A stretch of DNA of 64,000 nucleotides from Methylocapsa aurea. GTDB lineage: Bacteria > Pseudomonadota > Alphaproteobacteria > Rhizobiales > Beijerinckiaceae. Shown here in pieces: positions 26,983 through 35,511 of the stretch. A program made the position numbers and the translations under genes. Within the stretch, counting starts at the first letter, position 1. Each line of letters starts with the position of its first letter. The notes beneath the pieces are model-generated. The model ran no database searches. It had not been told where the DNA came from and saw only the letters and a list, made by a program, of their open reading frames with translations. The stretch lies in contig NZ_JQKO01000011.1 of the NCBI RefSeq assembly GCF_000746085.1, positions 1 through 64,000 on the forward strand, read 5' to 3'.

Positions 26983-27879
26983 TCAAGCGTCGCGACCGGG
27001 CGCAATCTTGCCTGCGCCAAGCGCATCGGCCAGCCGCATCTTGGCCGAACCGGGAGCCAGAGGCTTTTGTTGGCTTTCGTGGGGCGCCCAGCCGGACAGA
27101 AAGATCAGCTCGAACGTCGCCCGCACGCGCCCATCGGGATCGCTAAAACGCTCGGCATAGAGCTTCGCCGCGCGCGCAAAGAGACCGCGCGGCGCGGGTT
27201 TTCGCGAACGCGCTTCGAGCGCATTGGTCGCGCCCATCGCCCGCAAATCGGCCATGAGCCCGAACATGTCTTTGTAGCGCACGGTCAGGGGCTCGCTGTC
27301 GGCCACCGGCAAGGCGAAGCCCGCGCGCTGCAAAAGGGCGCCCATATCGCGGACATCGGCGAAAGGCGCGACGCGGGGGCTGATCCCGCCGCAAAGCTCG
27401 CTCTCCGCCGCGCCAAGGGCCGTCCGCAATTCGGCAAGGCTCCGGCCGCCAAGGAGGCAGCCGAGAAACAGCCCGTCCGGCTTGAGCGCGCGGCGAATCT
27501 GGATAAGGGCGCCCGGAAGATCATTGACCTGATGGAGCGCCAGCGCCGACGCGGCGAGATCGAACCGCTCCGGCGCCAGCGGCAAGGCCTCCTCATCGCC
27601 GACGAGGCGCAGGAGCGCGCGCGGACCGGCCTCCTCGACGAGCGGGGAGATGCGCAAGACGAGGCGCGCGCCGTCGTCGGCGAGCCGCGCGGCCAGTTCC
27701 GGGGTGGATGCGCCAAGTTCAACGACGGCCGTAAAATCGCGTTTGATCCCGGCAAGCCGCTCGTAAAGCTCCTCGATGGCATATTGGGTCAGGAAATCAG
27801 CCGGGCCGGCGCGGCGCGCGCGGGCGAGCCTGCGGCGGATCAGGGCGCGATCGAAGATGTTTGTCGGTGTTCTGTCCAC
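26983..27879 (-). CDS. SAM-dependent methyltransferase, NDUFAF5/BioC-like
   Basis: A class I methyltransferase whose nearest known type is NDUFAF5, the complex I assembly factor of mitochondria and alphaproteobacteria. Visible parts are VVELGASTPELAARLAD in place of the glycine-rich motif I, EALPLAPERFDLAASALALH, HQVNDLPGALIQIRRALKPDG and the family C-terminal end with TFELIFLSGWAPHESQQKPL, a very typical tail. Motif I lacks the second and third glycines of the usual GxGxG. GTG at 27879 is preferred because AAGGAG lies 6 nt upstream, giving 298 residues; an in-frame start at 27948 is less likely. Divergent from comF. Confidence 0.85.
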   Translation of the reverse strand: MDRTPTNIFDRALIRRRLARARRAGPADFLTQYAIEELYERLAGIKRDFTAVVELGASTPELAARLADDGARLVLRISPLVEEAGPRALLRLVGDEEALPLAPERFDLAASALALHQVNDLPGALIQIRRALKPDGLFLGCLLGGRSLAELRTALGAAESELCGGISPRVAPFADVRDMGALLQRAGFALPVADSEPLTVRYKDMFGLMADLRAMGATNALEARSRKPAPRGLFARAAKLYAERFSDPDGRVRATFELIFLSGWAPHESQQKPLAPGSAKMRLADALGAGKIAPGRDA

Positions 27880-27950
27880 GGCGCTCCTTAGACCAGTTTC
27901 GCGGGATCTGATATGCTTTCTAACTGCAAATATGCGCGAACGCGCCAAAG

Positions 27951-28772
27951 GTGAAATGCATGCTGCGGGCGCAAAACGCTTTGCGGGAACTTCCGGGCCG
28001 GCTCCGTGTGGCCTTCGCGACGCGGGCCTTGCCGACGCTCATGCCGATTTTGCGGGGCTTCGGGCGCGTCGCCGCCGATCTTGTTTTCCCCCCCGCTTGT
28101 CTCAATTGCCGGCAGGCCACCGATGTCGCTGGTTCGCTCTGCGCCGCCTGCTGGGCGAAAGTGCGCTTCATCGAGCGCCCCTTTTGCGAGCGCCTTGGGA
28201 CGCCATTCGCGGCCGATCTCGGCGCCGAGGGCCTCCTTTCGCCGGAAGCCGTCGCCAACCCTCCGGTCTATGCTCGCGCCCGGGCAGTGGCGGGGTTCGA
28301 GGATGGCCCTGTGCGGCAATTGTTGCACAAGCTGAAATACAGCGATCGAATGGAGCTGGCCAAGCCGCTCGGGGCCTGGATGGCGCGCGCCGGCGCCGAG
28401 CTTCTGGTCGATGCCGATCTTCTCGTTCCAATTCCCCTGCATCCGCGTCGGCTCATCGAGCGGCGCTTTAACCAGGCCAACGCTTTGGCGCAAGCCGTCT
28501 CGGCGGCGAGCGGCGTGAGCGCCGATCCTTTCGTGCTCATTCGCGTCAAGCCGACAGCGTCCCAGGTCGGGCTGTCTCGCCCGCAGCGGGCGCTTAATCT
28601 GCAAGGGGCGTTTCGCGTGCCAGATGAGATGGCGGGGCAGGTGGAGGGCCGCGCCATCGTTCTCGTCGATGACGTCATGACCACGGGGGCGACGCTCAAC
28701 GCCGCGGCGCGCGCGCTGCTTCGCGCCAAAGCCAAGCGGGTCGATGTCCTGGTCTTCGCGCTGGTGGCGTAG
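27951..28772 (+). CDS. comF: ComF-family phosphoribosyltransferase-like protein
   Basis: The 273-residue protein has an N-terminal zinc ribbon (PACLNC ... LCAAC ... FCERLG) and a type I phosphoribosyltransferase domain with the PRPP loop IVLVDDVMTTGAT. In naturally competent bacteria ComF helps DNA uptake to the cytosol; in other alphaproteobacteria the role is unknown. The standard NDUFAF5-like/comF divergent arrangement seen here recurs in alphaproteobacteria. The start may be slightly downstream (MLRAQNALREL, 27960). Confidence 0.9.
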   Translation: MKCMLRAQNALRELPGRLRVAFATRALPTLMPILRGFGRVAADLVFPPACLNCRQATDVAGSLCAACWAKVRFIERPFCERLGTPFAADLGAEGLLSPEAVANPPVYARARAVAGFEDGPVRQLLHKLKYSDRMELAKPLGAWMARAGAELLVDADLLVPIPLHPRRLIERRFNQANALAQAVSAASGVSADPFVLIRVKPTASQVGLSRPQRALNLQGAFRVPDEMAGQVEGRAIVLVDDVMTTGATLNAAARALLRAKAKRVDVLVFALVA

Positions 28773-28796
28773 AGAGCAAGTCGCCGTCGCCCGGCG

Positions 28797-29459
28797 TCAG
28801 GCCGCCCTTGCCGCAAGCTCCGGCGCGACCTTGAAGGTGGCTTCGGTCTTTTGCTTGATCTCTTCGATCGTGACGTCATCGGCGAGTTCGACGAGGGTCA
28901 TGCCGGTTCCGCCCTCTTTGTCGATCGTGAACACGGCAAGGTCGGTGATCACCATGTCGACGACAGCCGTGCCGGTGAGCGGCAAAGTGCAATGATGCAG
29001 AAGTTTGGGCGCCCCCTTCGCCGTATGGTCCATGACGACGACGACGCGCTTGACGCCCGCGACGAGATCCATCGCGCCGCCCATGCCTTTGACCATCTTG
29101 CCGGGGATCATCCAATTGGCGAGATCGCCGTTTTCGGTGACCTCCATCGCGCCAAGAATTGCGAGATCGATATGGCCGCCTCTAATCATTCCGAAACTAT
29201 CCGAGGAGGAGAAATAGCTGGTCGTCGGCAGTTCCGTGATGGTCTGTTTGCCGGCGTTGATGAGATCGGCGTCCTCTTCGCCCTCGAAAGGAAACGGCCC
29301 CATGCCGAGCATCCCGTTCTCGCTCTGCAATTGCACGTCCATTCCCACGGGAATGTAATTCGAGACGAGCGTCGGAATGCCGATCCCGAGATTGACATAA
29401 AACCCGTCGCGCAATTCCTTGGCGGCCCGCGCCGCCATCTGATCCCTGGTCCAGGCCAT
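28797..29459 (-). CDS. scoB: 3-oxoacid CoA-transferase subunit B
   Basis: Together with subunit A this enzyme moves CoA between succinyl-CoA and acetoacetate (SCOT), as in use of poly-3-hydroxybutyrate or ketone bodies. The active-site glutamate lies in [15 protein letters not shown], and the closing motif is [15 protein letters not shown]. From the ATG at 29459 (AGGAG 10 nt upstream) it is 220 residues, the family norm; a start at 29477 would add six residues. It follows subunit A by 14 bp. Substrate could be another 3-oxoacid. Confidence 0.93.
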   Translation of the reverse strand: MAWTRDQMAARAAKELRDGFYVNLGIGIPTLVSNYIPVGMDVQLQSENGMLGMGPFPFEGEEDADLINAGKQTITELPTTSYFSSSDSFGMIRGGHIDLAILGAMEVTENGDLANWMIPGKMVKGMGGAMDLVAGVKRVVVVMDHTAKGAPKLLHHCTLPLTGTAVVDMVITDLAVFTIDKEGGTGMTLVELADDVTIEEIKQKTEATFKVAPELAARAA

Positions 29460-29473
29460 CGTTGCTGTGCTCC

Positions 29474-30181
29474 TCAAGCCGCGGCGCGCGGGCGGGTCGT
29501 GCGTTTCTCGATCAATTTGACGATGTTCGGCGCATGGATGATGCGCTGCACGAAAATGCCGGGCGTGTGAATCGCGTCTGGGTCGATTTCTCCGACCGGG
29601 ACGAGATGCTCGACCTGCGCCACCGTCACCTTCCCGGCGGAGGCCATCATCGGATTGAAATTGCGCGCTGTCTTGCGGTAGACGAGATTGCCTTCCGCAT
29701 CGCCCTTCCAGGCGTGGACCAGCGCGACATCGGCGACCAGCGCGCGCTCCATGACATAGGTCGCGCCGTCGAAGTCCCGCAGTTCCTTGCCCTCGGCGAT
29801 CACGGTTCCGACGCCGGTCTTGGTGAAAAACGCCGGGATGCCGGCGCCTCCGGCCCTGATCCGCTCCGCCAGCGTGCCTTGCGGATTGAATTCGAGTTCA
29901 AGTTCGCCGGAAAGAAAGAGCTGCTCGAACAATTTGTTCTCGCCGACATAAGACGAAACCATTTTCTTGATCTGCCGCGTCTCGAGCAGAAGCCCGAGGC
30001 CCGCGCCATCGACGCCGGCATTGTTGGAGATCACGGTCAAATCCTTGACGCCGGAATCGCGAAGGGCGTCGATCAAGATTTGCGGAATGCCGCAAAGGCC
30101 GAACCCGCCGGCCATGAGGGTCATGCCGTCCTTGACGATATCGGCTAAAGCCGAACGCGCATCCGGGAAAATCTTATCCAT
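29474..30181 (-). CDS. scoA: 3-oxoacid CoA-transferase subunit A
   Basis: The CoA-binding subunit partner of ScoB. At 235 residues it shows the family pattern [20 protein letters not shown], the glycine-rich [20 protein letters not shown], and [19 protein letters not shown]. The gene begins the two-gene operon and probably serves PHB-derived acetoacetate turnover, which would fit a PHB-storing methylotroph (inference). Confidence 0.93.
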   Translation of the reverse strand: MDKIFPDARSALADIVKDGMTLMAGGFGLCGIPQILIDALRDSGVKDLTVISNNAGVDGAGLGLLLETRQIKKMVSSYVGENKLFEQLFLSGELELEFNPQGTLAERIRAGGAGIPAFFTKTGVGTVIAEGKELRDFDGATYVMERALVADVALVHAWKGDAEGNLVYRKTARNFNPMMASAGKVTVAQVEHLVPVGEIDPDAIHTPGIFVQRIIHAPNIVKLIEKRTTRPRAAA

Positions 30182-30370
30182 ATGCTATGCCTTGTCTTGG
30201 CGGATGGTTCTGGCCACTGATCTTGGCTGCTGACTTCAGCTTGGCGCGGAATGCTCGTCTCAGGCGCAATTTCGTTGCGCCGGGCGAGCCCGCATCAACC
30301 CCAAGAAAACCCGAGCTTATGAAAGCCAGTTTTCTTATAGTCCAGGGGAAAAACCGGATCCAGTTGCGAT

Positions 30371-30450
30371 TAGAGCATTTTCAAGCGAAGCAGCCATCGG
30401 TTCGCTTTAAGATAATCCAATAAAACAAAGAGTTAGAGCTGCCCCTAAAT
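30371..30450. repeat. Dispersed repeat, TAGAGCATTTTC type, copy 1
   Basis: TAGAGCATTTTCAAGCGAAG ... GGTTCGCTTTAAGATAATCC ... AAAACAAAGAGTTAGAGCTG matches 61811-61890 in order, with the same hairpin between AGCGAA and TTCGCT. It lies in the 290-bp gap before scoA and holds no gene. Confidence 0.75.
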
Positions 30451-30473
30451 CCCGCAGAATGCGTTCGCGCCGC

Positions 30474-31238
30474 TCACGCGTCAGGTTTGGCGGCGGTCAG
30501 CAGCGTGTTGACGCCGTCGCGGAAACGCACGTCGATCGGATCGAAGCCGATGGCCCGCATCGCCGCCAGGGATGGCCCGAGTCGCATGATGTGATCGGCC
30601 GATTCATCGCTGAACAGATGGATCACCCATTGCTCCAGGAGATCGTGGCGGTTGATCGCCGACAAAGTCTTGAAATAGTGGCGCGCCTCCTGCTGGGTCA
30701 GCCGCGTCTGTTCGGCCGTATTGTCGAGAGCGTAGCGGTCGCCGTTCACGAACAGGCCGCCGGGGGCCAGCACGCGGTAAATCTCGGCCAGAACCTTGAC
30801 GCGGTAGGGTTCGAGAAAATTATGCGCCGCATAGGCCGACGCAACCAGATCGATGCTTCCGGTCGGAAGCGCCCGCAGGCCGGCCAGAGCATCCGCCTCG
30901 ATAAGGCGCACCCGTCCTTGGTCGATGAAGGCGGACAGATTGTCGCGCGCCTGGCTCAGCATGCCGGGTTCATTGTCGAGCGCGGCGATGACGAGATCCT
31001 CGCGCGCTTGCAGCAGCGCCAGGGTGGTGATCCCAGTGCCGCATCCGATCTCGACGGCGTTCAGCGGCCGCGCGGGCGCGGCGGGCATATGCGCGACGAA
31101 ATCTCCGACCCGCCCGCTCATCGCCGCCGCCGCGGGGCAGATCAGCTTCAGCATTTCATATTCGGCGCTGAGCTGCCCCGAAAAAAGCCGCTCGGCTTTC
31201 TCGCCGGCGAACTCCGTCCCGCCGGCCGTTTTCGTCAT
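30474..31238 (-). CDS. Class I SAM-dependent methyltransferase
   Basis: A methyltransferase of about 254 residues with a clean motif I (AVEIGCGTGITTLALL), acidic loop after beta-2 (IAALDNEPGMLSQARDN), VRLIEADAL, and IDLVASAYAAHNFLEPYRV. The substrate is unknown; the YRVLAPGGLFVNGDRYALDN segment is typical of small-molecule methylases. A TTG at 31250 could also start it. It follows the copper-chaperone-like gene directly, so one mRNA likely carries both. Confidence 0.8.
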   Translation of the reverse strand: MTKTAGGTEFAGEKAERLFSGQLSAEYEMLKLICPAAAAMSGRVGDFVAHMPAAPARPLNAVEIGCGTGITTLALLQAREDLVIAALDNEPGMLSQARDNLSAFIDQGRVRLIEADALAGLRALPTGSIDLVASAYAAHNFLEPYRVKVLAEIYRVLAPGGLFVNGDRYALDNTAEQTRLTQQEARHYFKTLSAINRHDLLEQWVIHLFSDESADHIMRLGPSLAAMRAIGFDPIDVRFRDGVNTLLTAAKPDA

Positions 31239-31253
31239 AGCCGCCGTCAATTG

Positions 31254-31781
31254 TCACTCGCCGTGTTTGTGCTGGTGTCCGGAATGGTCTTCCTTGGACG
31301 CATCCGCATCTTCCTTCGGCGCGGTGTCGTCCGATTCGACCATGAAATGGATCGGCACGCTGTGAAGTTTCTCGAAGACCAGCGTTCCGAGGACCTCGGT
31401 GTCCTCTTTCAAGGCTTTGGTCACCTTGCCGAATTTGAATTGATAGGTAGTCGGCGTCAGCTCGATCTTCCCATGCGGCTTGATGACGAGGCCTTGTTCG
31501 AGCGGCTTCGAGGTGAAATGGCCATTGGCCTCGGTCAATTCATACAGGACGCCCTTGCCTGCGCCCTCGATCGTGGCCGAAAGAAGCGTTTCGGGCTCGT
31601 CGCTTTCATTGCTGATTTCGATGATGCAGGCATAGGTTTCAGGCGCCCCTTCCGCCGAGGCGCGGACCCAAGGATGCGCGATCTTCAATTTGCCGGCGCT
31701 CTCCTGATGCGCCCAGGCTGGCGCGCAGAGCCCGATCGCGAGCGCAAGGGACACCATGATCGGCGAAACCGAAACCTTCAT
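31254..31781 (-). CDS. PCu(A)C/DUF461-like periplasmic protein with His-rich tail
   Basis: The 175-residue product has a signal peptide (VSPIMVSLALAIGLCAPAWA) and a cupredoxin-like DUF461 domain (AHPWVRASAEGAPETYACI, IKPHGKIELTPTTYQFKFG). Classical PCu(A)C chaperones carry Cu(I) on a His/Met set just after VYE and at YHxM. Here those places read YELTEANGHF and TYQFKFG, so most ligands are missing. Instead the acidic tail ends in HSGHQHKHGE with four histidines, which may bind metal. GGAGGACG lies before the ATG at 31781. Role in copper delivery is plausible but unproven. Confidence 0.75.
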   Translation of the reverse strand: MKVSVSPIMVSLALAIGLCAPAWAHQESAGKLKIAHPWVRASAEGAPETYACIIEISNESDEPETLLSATIEGAGKGVLYELTEANGHFTSKPLEQGLVIKPHGKIELTPTTYQFKFGKVTKALKEDTEVLGTLVFEKLHSVPIHFMVESDDTAPKEDADASKEDHSGHQHKHGE

Positions 31782-32018
31782 TGAACGTCCTCCAACTTGA
31801 TCGACTGGCGTCGATTTTACGGCTGGAGCATAAAGCATGGCGGCGGCGAACGGGCAAGGTTTGGACGCCGAGCGAGCGCCAAATGAAAATAAAGTTCTAG
31901 CTCGCCCTTGTGCGATTGGACCAGGCCGACGGCCGTCCTATAGACTGACGGCGAGCCTCGACAATGGGATCAGGACGCGGCGCGTCTGGAGACGATCTTG
32001 AGCGCGGCCGGAGAGTCA

Positions 32019-32603
32019 ATGGACCGAGACCTGCGCATCGCCGTCATTGACAAGAACCCGCTGCGCGCGGCCATTCTTGAAGAGGGTCTGCGCGAGGCCG
32101 GGCATTCGGGCGTCGTGCGCATCGACGATACGGCTGATCTGCTGGATCGGATCCGCGTCATCGATCCCGACGTGATCCTGATCGATCTTGAAAGTCCGAG
32201 CCGCGACGTTCTCGAACAGATGTTCCAGGTCAGCCGCACCGTTGCGCGGCCGGTCGCGATGTTCATCGACCGCTCCGATGCGGCGATGATCGACGCGGCG
32301 GTTGATGCAGGGGTCTCGGCCTATATCGTCGACGGCCTGCGCAAGGATCGGGTCAAGCCGATCCTCGACATGACGATCAGCCGGTTCAACGCTTTCGCCC
32401 GGCTCAAGGACGAGTTGGAGCGGACGAAGTCGCAGCTCGAAGACCGGAAGGCGATCGACCGGGCCAAGATGCTGGTCATGCGCGCCAAAGCGATTTCCGA
32501 AGAGCAAGCCTATGCCCTCATGCGCAAAACGGCGATGAACGAAAACAAGAAGATTGCCGATATAGCGCGCTCCATCATTACCGCCGCGGAGCTCTTGCGA
32601 TGA
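32019..32603 (+). CDS. nasT: Nitrate-responsive ANTAR antitermination regulator NasT
   Basis: NasT binds leader RNA and prevents early termination of nitrate assimilation transcripts. The first 120 residues form a receiver-like domain (LRIAVIDKNPLRAAILEEGL, DVILIDLESPSRD), and the last 60 form the ANTAR helix bundle (RKAIDRAKMLVMRAKAISEE and MNENKKIADIARSII). The aspartate at the phosphoacceptor place is present but the acidic pair is reduced. Two starts are open: ATG at 32019 with GGAGAG, or TTG at 31998 also with GGAGA. Its stop overlaps nasS (ATGA). NasS holds NasT inactive when nitrate is absent (known for the family). Confidence 0.93.
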   Translation: MDRDLRIAVIDKNPLRAAILEEGLREAGHSGVVRIDDTADLLDRIRVIDPDVILIDLESPSRDVLEQMFQVSRTVARPVAMFIDRSDAAMIDAAVDAGVSAYIVDGLRKDRVKPILDMTISRFNAFARLKDELERTKSQLEDRKAIDRAKMLVMRAKAISEEQAYALMRKTAMNENKKIADIARSIITAAELLR

Positions 32604-33745
32604 CGATGAAGCTGCGCATCGGCTATGTGCCTCTGACCGACGCGGCGCTGCTTCACGTCGCCAAGGCGCAGGGTTTCGCGGCCGCGCGCGGGCTTGAGCT
32701 CGACCTCGTGCGCGAAACCTCCTGGGCCAATATCCGGGACAGGCTCGCGCTCGGCCATTTCGACGCCGCGCATATGCTGGCGCCGGCCGCCATTGCCTCG
32801 TCGATCGGCGTCGGACAGATGCAGACGCAGCTTGTGGCCCCGGTGGCGCTTGGGCTCAACGGCAATGCGATCACGGTTTCGCGGGCGCTTTTTGATTCCC
32901 TGCAGCGCAGCGCGGAAGGCGATCTGGCCGACCCCCGCGTCACGGCGAAGGCGCTGGCCGGGATCGCCCGGAAGCGCAAGGAAAAGGGAGAGGCGGCGCT
33001 GACGTTTGGCCATGTGTTCCCCTTTTCCAGTCACCACTATCAATTGCGGCTATGGATGCGGGCGGGCGGCTTAGACCCCGAAAATGACGTGCGGCTCATC
33101 GTGACGCCGCCGCCTTTCATGGTCGAAACGCTGCGCGAGGGCCATGTGGATGGATTTTGCGTCGGCGCGCCCTGGAATTCGCTGGCGGTGGCCGCCGGCG
33201 TCGGGACGATCCTCCATTCAGGGACCGCCATCGTGCGCAATTGCCCCGAGAAGGTTCTGGCGTTTCGGGCCGAATGGGTTTTGGAGCGTCCAGCCGAGGC
33301 CAGCGCGCTCGCCCACGCCATTGGCGAGGCATCGCAATGGGCGAGCGAGCCCTCCAACCGCACGGCCTTGGTGGTCCTGCTGGCCTCCGTCTCCGAGCCC
33401 GGCGTGAGCGCCGAGACAATCGACCAGATCCTTGAGAGCCAGCCTCCCGAACATCAGGCGCCGCCGCGCGTCTCGGCCGCCACGGCCACCGGCCTGCGGC
33501 TCGATCCGGCGGCGATCGCTGCGCATCGCTCCCATGCGCTTTGGCTTTTCGCCCAGATGGCGGCGGCCGGCCAAGTCGCCTATTCGCAGGTCCTGGCGGC
33601 GACAGCGGCCGCTGTCTATCAGCCGATTCTTGGTCCTGCGATCGCCGGCCCCATCGACGCGCCGCTTGTCTTCGATGGGCCGGAGTTTACGCCCGACGAT
33701 CTTCCTTCTTATCTGAAAGCAATGGGGATTGCGCCGCGCGGCTAG
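32600..33745 (+). CDS. nasS: Cytoplasmic nitrate/nitrite sensor NasS
   Basis: The 381-residue protein belongs to the NrtA/CmpA solute-binding fold but has no signal peptide (MTMKLRIGYVPLTDAALLHV), which marks the sensor NasS rather than a transport protein. Binding motifs shared with NrtA include the GYVPLTDAA start, FDAAHMLAPA and DGFCVGAPWNS. It traps NasT, and nitrate or nitrite frees NasT to act on leader RNA. Overlap with nasT by 4 bp makes them one translational unit. The transporter gene nrtA is a recognisable paralogue 400 bp further on. Confidence 0.93.
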   Translation: MTMKLRIGYVPLTDAALLHVAKAQGFAAARGLELDLVRETSWANIRDRLALGHFDAAHMLAPAAIASSIGVGQMQTQLVAPVALGLNGNAITVSRALFDSLQRSAEGDLADPRVTAKALAGIARKRKEKGEAALTFGHVFPFSSHHYQLRLWMRAGGLDPENDVRLIVTPPPFMVETLREGHVDGFCVGAPWNSLAVAAGVGTILHSGTAIVRNCPEKVLAFRAEWVLERPAEASALAHAIGEASQWASEPSNRTALVVLLASVSEPGVSAETIDQILESQPPEHQAPPRVSAATATGLRLDPAAIAAHRSHALWLFAQMAAAGQVAYSQVLAATAAAVYQPILGPAIAGPIDAPLVFDGPEFTPDDLPSYLKAMGIAPRG

Positions 33746-33872
33746 AGCATGATGCCGAAAAGTGGAAACCGGTTTTCGGCCGACATCATGCTCTAACTCT
33801 TTGATGAGAGGCGGATTTAAGACTTTGGACGAGATCGCGTTGCGATTCCGTCCAAAGTCATCGGGCTCTAGG
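33744..33872 (+). repeat. Dispersed ~125-bp repeat, copy 2
   Basis: Nearly identical, in inverted orientation, to 7914-8038. It opens with the palindrome at GAGCATGATGCC...CATCATGCTC and contains a second dyad around GACTTTGGAC. It immediately follows nasS and could contribute 3'-end structure to the nasTS mRNA. Confidence 0.85.
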
Positions 33873-34004
33873 CGCGTTCTGGCTGCACAACAAGCGCGCA
33901 GGTTGTTCAGCTAAGGGCAAAATGGCGCGAGGATATGCGGCTTGTCGCCGTGGGGCTGGGTGCTTTGCCTTTGCATTCCCACGCCAATACACAGCTTTCC
34001 CGGC

Positions 34005-34020
34005 TGGCATCCATCTTGCG
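34005..34020 (+). promoter_or_regulatory. Sigma-54 (RpoN) promoter of the nitrate assimilation operon
   Basis: TGGCATCCATCTTGCG has the invariant GG and GC of -24/-12 promoters with exactly 10 nt between them (consensus TGGCAC-N5-TTGC). Transcription would begin near 34031, about 126 nt before nrtA. Sigma-54 control of nitrate assimilation through NtrC is the common arrangement in proteobacteria. Confidence 0.75.
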
Positions 34021-34058
34021 TATAGGTAGCCACATAAGATTGCCTCGCGCAGTCTGTT

Positions 34059-34080
34059 TTGGGTCCAACGATGGGCCTAA
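34059..34080 (+). promoter_or_regulatory. ANTAR-type RNA hairpin (NasT target) in the nrtA leader
   Basis: TTGGGTCC and GGGCCTAA pair over 8 bp (two wobble pairs) around the hexaloop AACGAT, which has the A at loop position 1 and G at position 4 known to be read by ANTAR domains. A second stem, AGATTGC/GCAGTCT at 34037-34055, stands 3 nt upstream where the first hairpin of the pair is expected, but its loop is CTCGC, not a canonical hexaloop. The terminator follows 7 nt downstream. Confidence 0.7.
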
Positions 34081-34087
34081 ATCCAGC

Positions 34088-34142
34088 AACGCCGCTGACA
34101 AACCCTCGCTTAAACGGGGGTTCGCCAGCGGCGTTTTTTTTT
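34088..34142 (+). terminator. Leader intrinsic terminator (attenuator) before nrtA
   Basis: AACGCCGCTG pairs perfectly with CAGCGGCGTT around a loop, followed by a run of nine T from 34134. It ends 14 nt before the nrtA start codon, so it would silence the operon unless NasT acts. An inner CCCTCG...CGGGGG pairing may extend the stem. Confidence 0.88.
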
Positions 34143-34156
34143 GATGGAGCCCAGGC

Positions 34157-35470
34157 ATGAAGGCCAGAACCTCGACCGGCGCGACGAGTCTGACGCGTCG
34201 CACGCTTCTCACATCCGGGGCCAGCCTCGCCGGCGCGGCCGCATGGATGGCCGCCGCGCAGAGCGCATTCCCGGGCGGCGCTTTCGCGGAGGCGGCCGGA
34301 CCTGAGACGCCGAAGGTGGTGCTGGGCTATATCGCGCTGACCGACGCGGCGCCGCTGATCGTCGCCAAGGAGAAGGGCTTTCTTGATGAGGTCGGCCTGA
34401 CCGAAGCGTCGATCTCCAAGCAGGCGTCATGGGGCGCGACGCGCGACAATCTTGTTCTCGGCTCGGAGGCGAATGGCATCGATGGCGCGCATATCCTGTC
34501 GCCGATGCCCTATCTGATCTCGACCGGAAAGGTCACGCAGAACAACGTCCCCGTGCCGATGTATCTCCTGGCGCGGCTCAATTGCGATAGCCAGGGCATC
34601 TCGGTCGCCAATGAATATAAGGATACCAAGGTCGGCCTCGATTCCTCGCCGCTGCGGGCCGCTTTCGCCAAGAAAAAGGCCGAAGGCAAAGACGTCAAGA
34701 TCGCGATGACCTTCCCGGGCGGCACCCACGATCTGTGGATCCGCTATTGGCTCGCCGCTGGCGGCATTGATCCCGATAAGGACGTCTCGACCATCGTCGT
34801 GCCGCCGCCCCAGATGGTGGCGAACATGAAGATTGGCAACATGGACGCCTTCTGCGTCGGCGAGCCTTGGAACGAGCAGCTCGTCAACCAGGGGATTGGC
34901 TTTACCGCCTGCACGACCGGCGAGATCTGGCGCCGCCATCCCGAGAAGGCCCTAGGCATGCGCGCGGCTTGGGTCGACAAAAATCCGAAAGCCGCCAAGG
35001 CGCTCCTCATTGCCGTGATGAAGGCGCAGCAATGGTGCGACAAGCTCGAAAACAAAGAGGAAATGGCGACCATTCTCGGCAAGCGGCAATGGTTTAACGT
35101 GCCGGTCGCCGACGTGCTCGGCCGGTTGAAGGGTGACATCAACTACGGCAACGGCCGGTTTGCCAAGGGCACCGATCTCTACATGAAGTTTTGGGAAGAC
35201 GGCGCGTCCTATCCCTACAAGAGTCACGACGCATGGTTTGTCGTCGAGGACATCCGCTGGGGCAAGTTCGATCCCTCGACCGACGTCAAGGCGCTGGTCG
35301 AGAAGGTGAACCGCGAGGATCTGTGGCGCGAGGCCGCCAAGACGCTTGGCGCCGCGGACATTCCCGCGACGTCCTCGCGCGGCAAGGAGACCTTCTTCGA
35401 CGGCAAGGTCTTCGATCCCGCCGACCCGGGGGCCTATCTGAAGAGCCTCGCCATCAAGCGCATCGCCTGA
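34157..35470 (+). CDS. nrtA: Nitrate ABC transporter periplasmic binding protein
   Basis: The 437-residue binding protein has a Tat signal (SLTRRTLLTSGASLAGAAAW) and a CmpA/NrtA-type body: VVLGYIALTDAAPLIVAKEK, NGIDGAHILSPMPY, MTFPGGTHDLWIRYWLAAGG and DAFCVGEPWNEQ. It captures nitrate, possibly nitrite too, and hands it to NrtB. It is the first gene after the attenuator. Its fold is shared with NasS, which has kept ligand binding but lost export. Confidence 0.94.
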   Translation: MKARTSTGATSLTRRTLLTSGASLAGAAAWMAAAQSAFPGGAFAEAAGPETPKVVLGYIALTDAAPLIVAKEKGFLDEVGLTEASISKQASWGATRDNLVLGSEANGIDGAHILSPMPYLISTGKVTQNNVPVPMYLLARLNCDSQGISVANEYKDTKVGLDSSPLRAAFAKKKAEGKDVKIAMTFPGGTHDLWIRYWLAAGGIDPDKDVSTIVVPPPQMVANMKIGNMDAFCVGEPWNEQLVNQGIGFTACTTGEIWRRHPEKALGMRAAWVDKNPKAAKALLIAVMKAQQWCDKLENKEEMATILGKRQWFNVPVADVLGRLKGDINYGNGRFAKGTDLYMKFWEDGASYPYKSHDAWFVVEDIRWGKFDPSTDVKALVEKVNREDLWREAAKTLGAADIPATSSRGKETFFDGKVFDPADPGAYLKSLAIKRIA

Positions 35471-35511
35471 TGCGCGGCCAATCGTTCGTTCGCAATACAA
35501 CGGAGACCTCC

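Noticed and set aside
32600-33745. Second nitrate transporter binding protein
   Set aside because: No signal peptide, and a 4-bp overlap with nasT; this is the sensor NasS.
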